A stretch of 8,264 nucleotides of DNA from Clostridia bacterium (lineage in GTDB: Bacteria; Bacillota; Clostridia; TANB77; CAG-508): contig JAAVXQ010000054.1 in assembly GCA_022790685.1 (NCBI GenBank), positions 1 through 8,264 of the forward strand, written 5' to 3'. Below, piece after piece: positions 6,548 to 8,264 of the stretch (position 1 is its first letter; every line of letters begins with the position of its first letter). The position numbers were made by a program, and so were the translations under genes. The notes under the pieces are model-generated. The model was given only the letters and a program-made list of their open reading frames with translations, made no database searches and was not told the origin of the DNA.

Positions 6548-7444
6548 ATGTTTATATTAAACTTAATAAGAGGTTTTTGCATGGCATTAGCTGACAGTGT
6601 ACCTGGAGTATCTGGTGGAACAATAGCGTTTTTACTTGGATTTTATGAAAAATTTATAGTTTCATTAGATCATTTAATGACAGGTAAAAAAGAAGAAAGA
6701 ATAGAAGCTATTAAATTCTTATTTAAAATAGGAATTGGTTGGGTAATAGGAATGGTATCATCTATGTTAGTTTTAGGAAGCATTTTTGAAAGCCATATAT
6801 ACCAAATAAGTTCACTATTTTTAGGATTTATATTATTTTCAATACCGATTATTATTTTAGAAGAAAAAGAAGAATTTAAAGGTAAATATAAAAATCTAAT
6901 ATTTACAGTAATTGGAATTGCATTAGTAGTTACAATATCACTTTTAAATCCAGCTTCTGGAGAAGGACAAAGTATGAATTTACAAAGTTTGAACTTTGGA
7001 ACTGGAATATATGTATTTTTAGTTGCTATGGTAGCTATTTCAGCAATGATTTTACCAGGAATATCTGGTTCAACATTACTTTTAATTTTTGGTTTATATA
7101 TACCAGTAGTTACAGCTGTAAAAGAACTTTTACATTTTAACCTTTCATATTTACCTGTTGTAATGGTTTTTGCATTAGGATGCTTAATTGGAATAGCAAC
7201 AGTTATAAAATTAATAAAAAAATGTTTGGAAAAATACAAAAGTCAAACTATGTATACAATATTAGGATTAATGTTAGGGTCAATTGCTCCTATAATATTA
7301 GGACCAACAACATTAGATGTACCACAATCAGCGATGTCTTTTGGAACATTTAGCGTAATCTTTTTCATTATAGGTGGAATAATAATTCTGGGATTACAAA
7401 AATTAAAAGCAGTTATGAGTAAAAAAGAAGAAGAGAATAAATAG
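6548..7444 (+). CDS. DUF368 membrane protein, putative undecaprenyl-phosphate translocase (PopT family)
   Basis: This 298-residue polytopic membrane protein carries the diagnostic DUF368 internal repeat: ADSVPGVSGGT at residues 15-25 and SAMILPGISGST at 165-176. Each lies in a Gly-rich helix break and is followed by a similar hydrophobic run (IAFLLGFY and LLLIFGLY). Around eight hydrophobic segments are visible, at about 60-80, 85-103, 117-135, 152-170, 175-193, 202-222, 234-252 and 264-283. The C-terminus is a charged Lys/Glu tail. DUF368 proteins (PopT) were shown in Staphylococcus and Vibrio work to return the lipid carrier C55-P to the cytoplasmic face for reuse in peptidoglycan and teichoic acid synthesis. 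GAAGGAAG (6533-6540) precedes the ATG. It has its own promoter upstream and a strong terminator downstream. Family assignment is firm; substrate is inferred from the family. Confidence 0.93.
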   Translation: MFILNLIRGFCMALADSVPGVSGGTIAFLLGFYEKFIVSLDHLMTGKKEERIEAIKFLFKIGIGWVIGMVSSMLVLGSIFESHIYQISSLFLGFILFSIPIIILEEKEEFKGKYKNLIFTVIGIALVVTISLLNPASGEGQSMNLQSLNFGTGIYVFLVAMVAISAMILPGISGSTLLLIFGLYIPVVTAVKELLHFNLSYLPVVMVFALGCLIGIATVIKLIKKCLEKYKSQTMYTILGLMLGSIAPIILGPTTLDVPQSAMSFGTFSVIFFIIGGIIILGLQKLKAVMSKKEEENK

Positions 7445-7452
7445 TAAATATT

Positions 7453-7495
7453 AACCCCTTAGAGTCTTCAAGTAAATGCTCTAAGGGGTTTTATA
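7453..7495 (+). terminator. Strong intrinsic terminator after the DUF368 gene
   Basis: A perfect 12-bp stem (AACCCCTTAGAG 7453-7464 with 7479-7490) containing a CCCC/GGGG block encloses a 14-nt loop and ends in TTTTATAT. It is the most GC-rich terminator in the window. Read on the minus strand it is followed by AATATTTACTATTT, so it may also stop the secreted-protein transcript arriving from the right. Confidence 0.88.
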
Positions 7496-7541
7496 TCAAA
7501 GAGAGGAGGACAGGTTTTAAGTGACGTTTAAATAATAACAA

Positions 7542-7955
7542 CTACGAACAAGTGAGTACGCAGAGAATGTCCTGATTACTGGTAGAGGTCAGAACAATTC
7601 TATATTCACCAGAAGAAAAGTTCTTGGTAGCTGTTATGCTGGAATTACTTGAAGCTGAACCAGTCCACGCAGGAGTATTACTATTGCCACGATATACTTT
7701 GAAAGTTATGGTGGCTAAAGCAGGACCAGTAAATTTAAGCGTGTAATTTTTAGTTCCGCTTGAAGGAACATAGAAATATCCAGTCTTTTGCGGTGTTCCG
7801 CCAGGAATTGTAGTCACCATTAAGGTTTCAGTGCTTTGAGCATTAGTGGAATTTGAAGTATTTTCCACTAATTCATTTGCAAATGCTGTTGCATGGCAAA
7901 GCAAGCACATTGCAAATGATAAAATGATACATAAAATCCGCTTTTTTACTTTCAT
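7542..7955 (-). CDS. Small secreted protein of unknown function
   Basis: I do not recognise a family for this 137-residue protein. The ATG at 7953-7955 is chosen because GGAGG (7963-7967) lies seven bases upstream; an in-frame TTG at 7985 would add ten residues that read through that RBS. The N-terminus is a classic Sec signal peptide: MKVKKR, a hydrophobic core, and a likely signal peptidase I site after ATAFA (residue 26). The mature part of about 111 residues starts with a Ser/Thr/Asn-rich segment (27-47), then alternates short polar and β-prone stretches such as KNYTLKFTG, ATITFKVYRG and GEYRIVLTSTS. This suggests a β-sandwich, loosely like PPC-type domains. Two cysteines (C132, C136) close the protein and may form a disulfide. 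Its G+C of about 39% exceeds the neighbours. It lacks catalytic motifs. Confidence 0.85.
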   Translation of the reverse strand: MKVKKRILCIILSFAMCLLCHATAFANELVENTSNSTNAQSTETLMVTTIPGGTPQKTGYFYVPSSGTKNYTLKFTGPALATITFKVYRGNSNTPAWTGSASSNSSITATKNFSSGEYRIVLTSTSNQDILCVLTCS

Positions 7956-8009
7956 AAAATTGCCTCCAATATTTTGAAAATCCAACCTCTCTCTAATATC
8001 TAATACCTA

Positions 8010-8030
8010 AATGTTATGCTATTTAACATT
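8010..8030. repeat. Small dyad in the leader of the secreted-protein gene
   Basis: Perfect 7-bp arms AATGTTA (8010-8016) and TAACATT (8024-8030) flank a 7-base spacer. The dyad lies in the predicted 5' leader of the secreted-protein transcript and overlaps a minus-strand TATAAT (8028-8033). It could be an operator or a weak RNA hairpin. Short A/T-rich dyads also occur by chance. Confidence 0.4.
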
Positions 8031-8076
8031 ATACATAAATAAGTAAGAGCTTTGTATAATAAACAATATCAAATGA

Positions 8077-8105
8077 ATTATAGCATAAAAGATAAATTAA
8101 AGCAA
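8077..8105 (-). promoter_or_regulatory. Extended -10 promoter of the secreted-protein gene
   Basis: On the minus strand TTGCTT (8100-8105) is followed after 17 bp by a perfect TATAAT (8077-8082), with TGC directly before it, giving an extended -10. Transcription would start near 8070 and leave a leader of about 115 nt before the ATG at 7955. The -35 and spacer lie in the left arm of the 30-bp inverted repeat. Confidence 0.72.
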
Positions 8106-8152
8106 AAATATCATATAAAAAGTGATATTTTTGCTTTAATTTATCTTTTATG
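8084..8152. repeat. Perfect 30-bp inverted repeat between divergent genes
   Basis: Bases 8084-8113 are the exact reverse complement of 8123-8152, with a 9-base spacer (TATAAAAAG). Outside the arms, pairing continues for three more positions with one G·T. The repeat is A/T-rich, with no T run following on either strand, so it is not a typical terminator. Its arms hold the -35 boxes, 17-bp spacers and TG motifs of two opposed promoters, while the -10 boxes lie at or just past its edges. Confidence 0.95.
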
Positions 8153-8159
8153 TTACAAT
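8131..8159 (+). promoter_or_regulatory. Extended -10 promoter of the right-edge gene
   Basis: TTGCTT (8131-8136) and TACAAT (8154-8159) are spaced by 17 bp, with TGT just before the -10. This is the mirror image of the minus-strand promoter, differing mainly by one base in the -10 (TACAAT instead of TATAAT) and so perhaps weaker. The start would fall near 8166, leaving a short leader of about 24 nt. Confidence 0.68.
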
Positions 8160-8189
8160 GATAGCAATGAATAAAAAAGGAGAAATAAA

Positions 8190-8264
8190 ATGAAGAAAAA
8201 GATTTTAATTATACTTACAATATGCTGTTGCATAGGGGTAGCCATATGTGTATACTTATATAAT
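8190..8264 (+). CDS. N-terminus of a membrane-anchored or exported protein (3' end missing)
   Basis: An ATG at 8190 with AAGGAG (8177-8182) seven bases upstream opens a frame of 25 codons that runs off the window. The visible part is MKKK followed by a hydrophobic run containing a CCC triplet (residues 12-14), another Cys at 20, and then VYLYN. This is a membrane anchor or signal peptide. The cysteines do not sit in a good lipobox, since the residue before the first Cys is Ile rather than Gly, Ala or Ser. It is transcribed divergently from the secreted-protein gene out of the shared palindromic promoter region, so the two may be co-regulated. Function cannot be told from what is visible. Confidence 0.75.
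   Translation, partial: MKKKILIILTICCCIGVAICVYLYN

Noticed and set aside
6670..7239. Minus-strand frame of 189 codons inside the DUF368 gene
   Set aside because: It is wholly antisense to a clearly recognised membrane protein, and its composition is that of a shadow frame with no recognisable motif.
7499..7994. AGAGAGG-like sequences flanking the secreted gene in inverted orientation as ends of a mobile element
   Set aside because: The match is short, purine-repeat and imperfect, with no target-site duplication or transposase visible.
8084..8152. The 30-bp inverted repeat as an intrinsic terminator or an invertible promoter switch
   Set aside because: There is no following T run on either strand and it sits upstream of both genes, so it would not terminate them. 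The 9-base spacer is too short to be a useful invertible segment, and no recombinase gene is visible.

Overview
The window comes from a low-GC Gram-positive genome, most likely an anaerobic Clostridia member. Supporting signs are a backbone of roughly 25-30% G+C, Ile codon ATA and Arg codon AGA dominating, strong AGGAGG-type ribosome binding sites, short A/T-rich intrinsic terminators and σA-like promoters. No rRNA, tRNA, CRISPR array, transposase or plasmid/phage gene was seen.

Layout, left to right. (1) Positions 2-1827 hold a MacB/LolCDE-type ABC exporter: an ATPase cut by the left edge, then its FtsX-like permease overlapping it by one base, closed by a terminator. (2) Positions 1958-4775 are a plus-strand run of three genes: an unrecognised single-pass membrane protein, a FlaR-like P-loop kinase/ATPase, and an Lsa-type ABC-F ribosome-protection protein. 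A hairpin with the kinase stop codon in its loop sits before the ABC-F gene. (3) A convergent ECF sigma factor on the minus strand (4827-5321) shares a bidirectional terminator with the ABC-F gene. (4) Positions 5636-7444 hold a TVP38/TMEM64 (DedA-superfamily) membrane protein and a DUF368 membrane protein. Members of the DedA and DUF368 families are both established undecaprenyl-phosphate (C55-P) recycling transporters. (5) Positions 7445-8264 look different: a small secreted protein of about 39% G+C on the minus strand, and the start of a plus-strand membrane-anchored gene that runs off the right edge. Between these two lies a perfect 30-bp inverted repeat whose arms form two mirror-image extended -10 promoters.

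Taken together the genes suggest cell-envelope and antibiotic-stress functions: an exporter, ribosome protection, lipid-carrier recycling and an ECF sigma factor. Each gene family assignment rests on visible motifs; the functional grouping is inference. The most unusual structure is the palindromic divergent promoter at 8077-8159.
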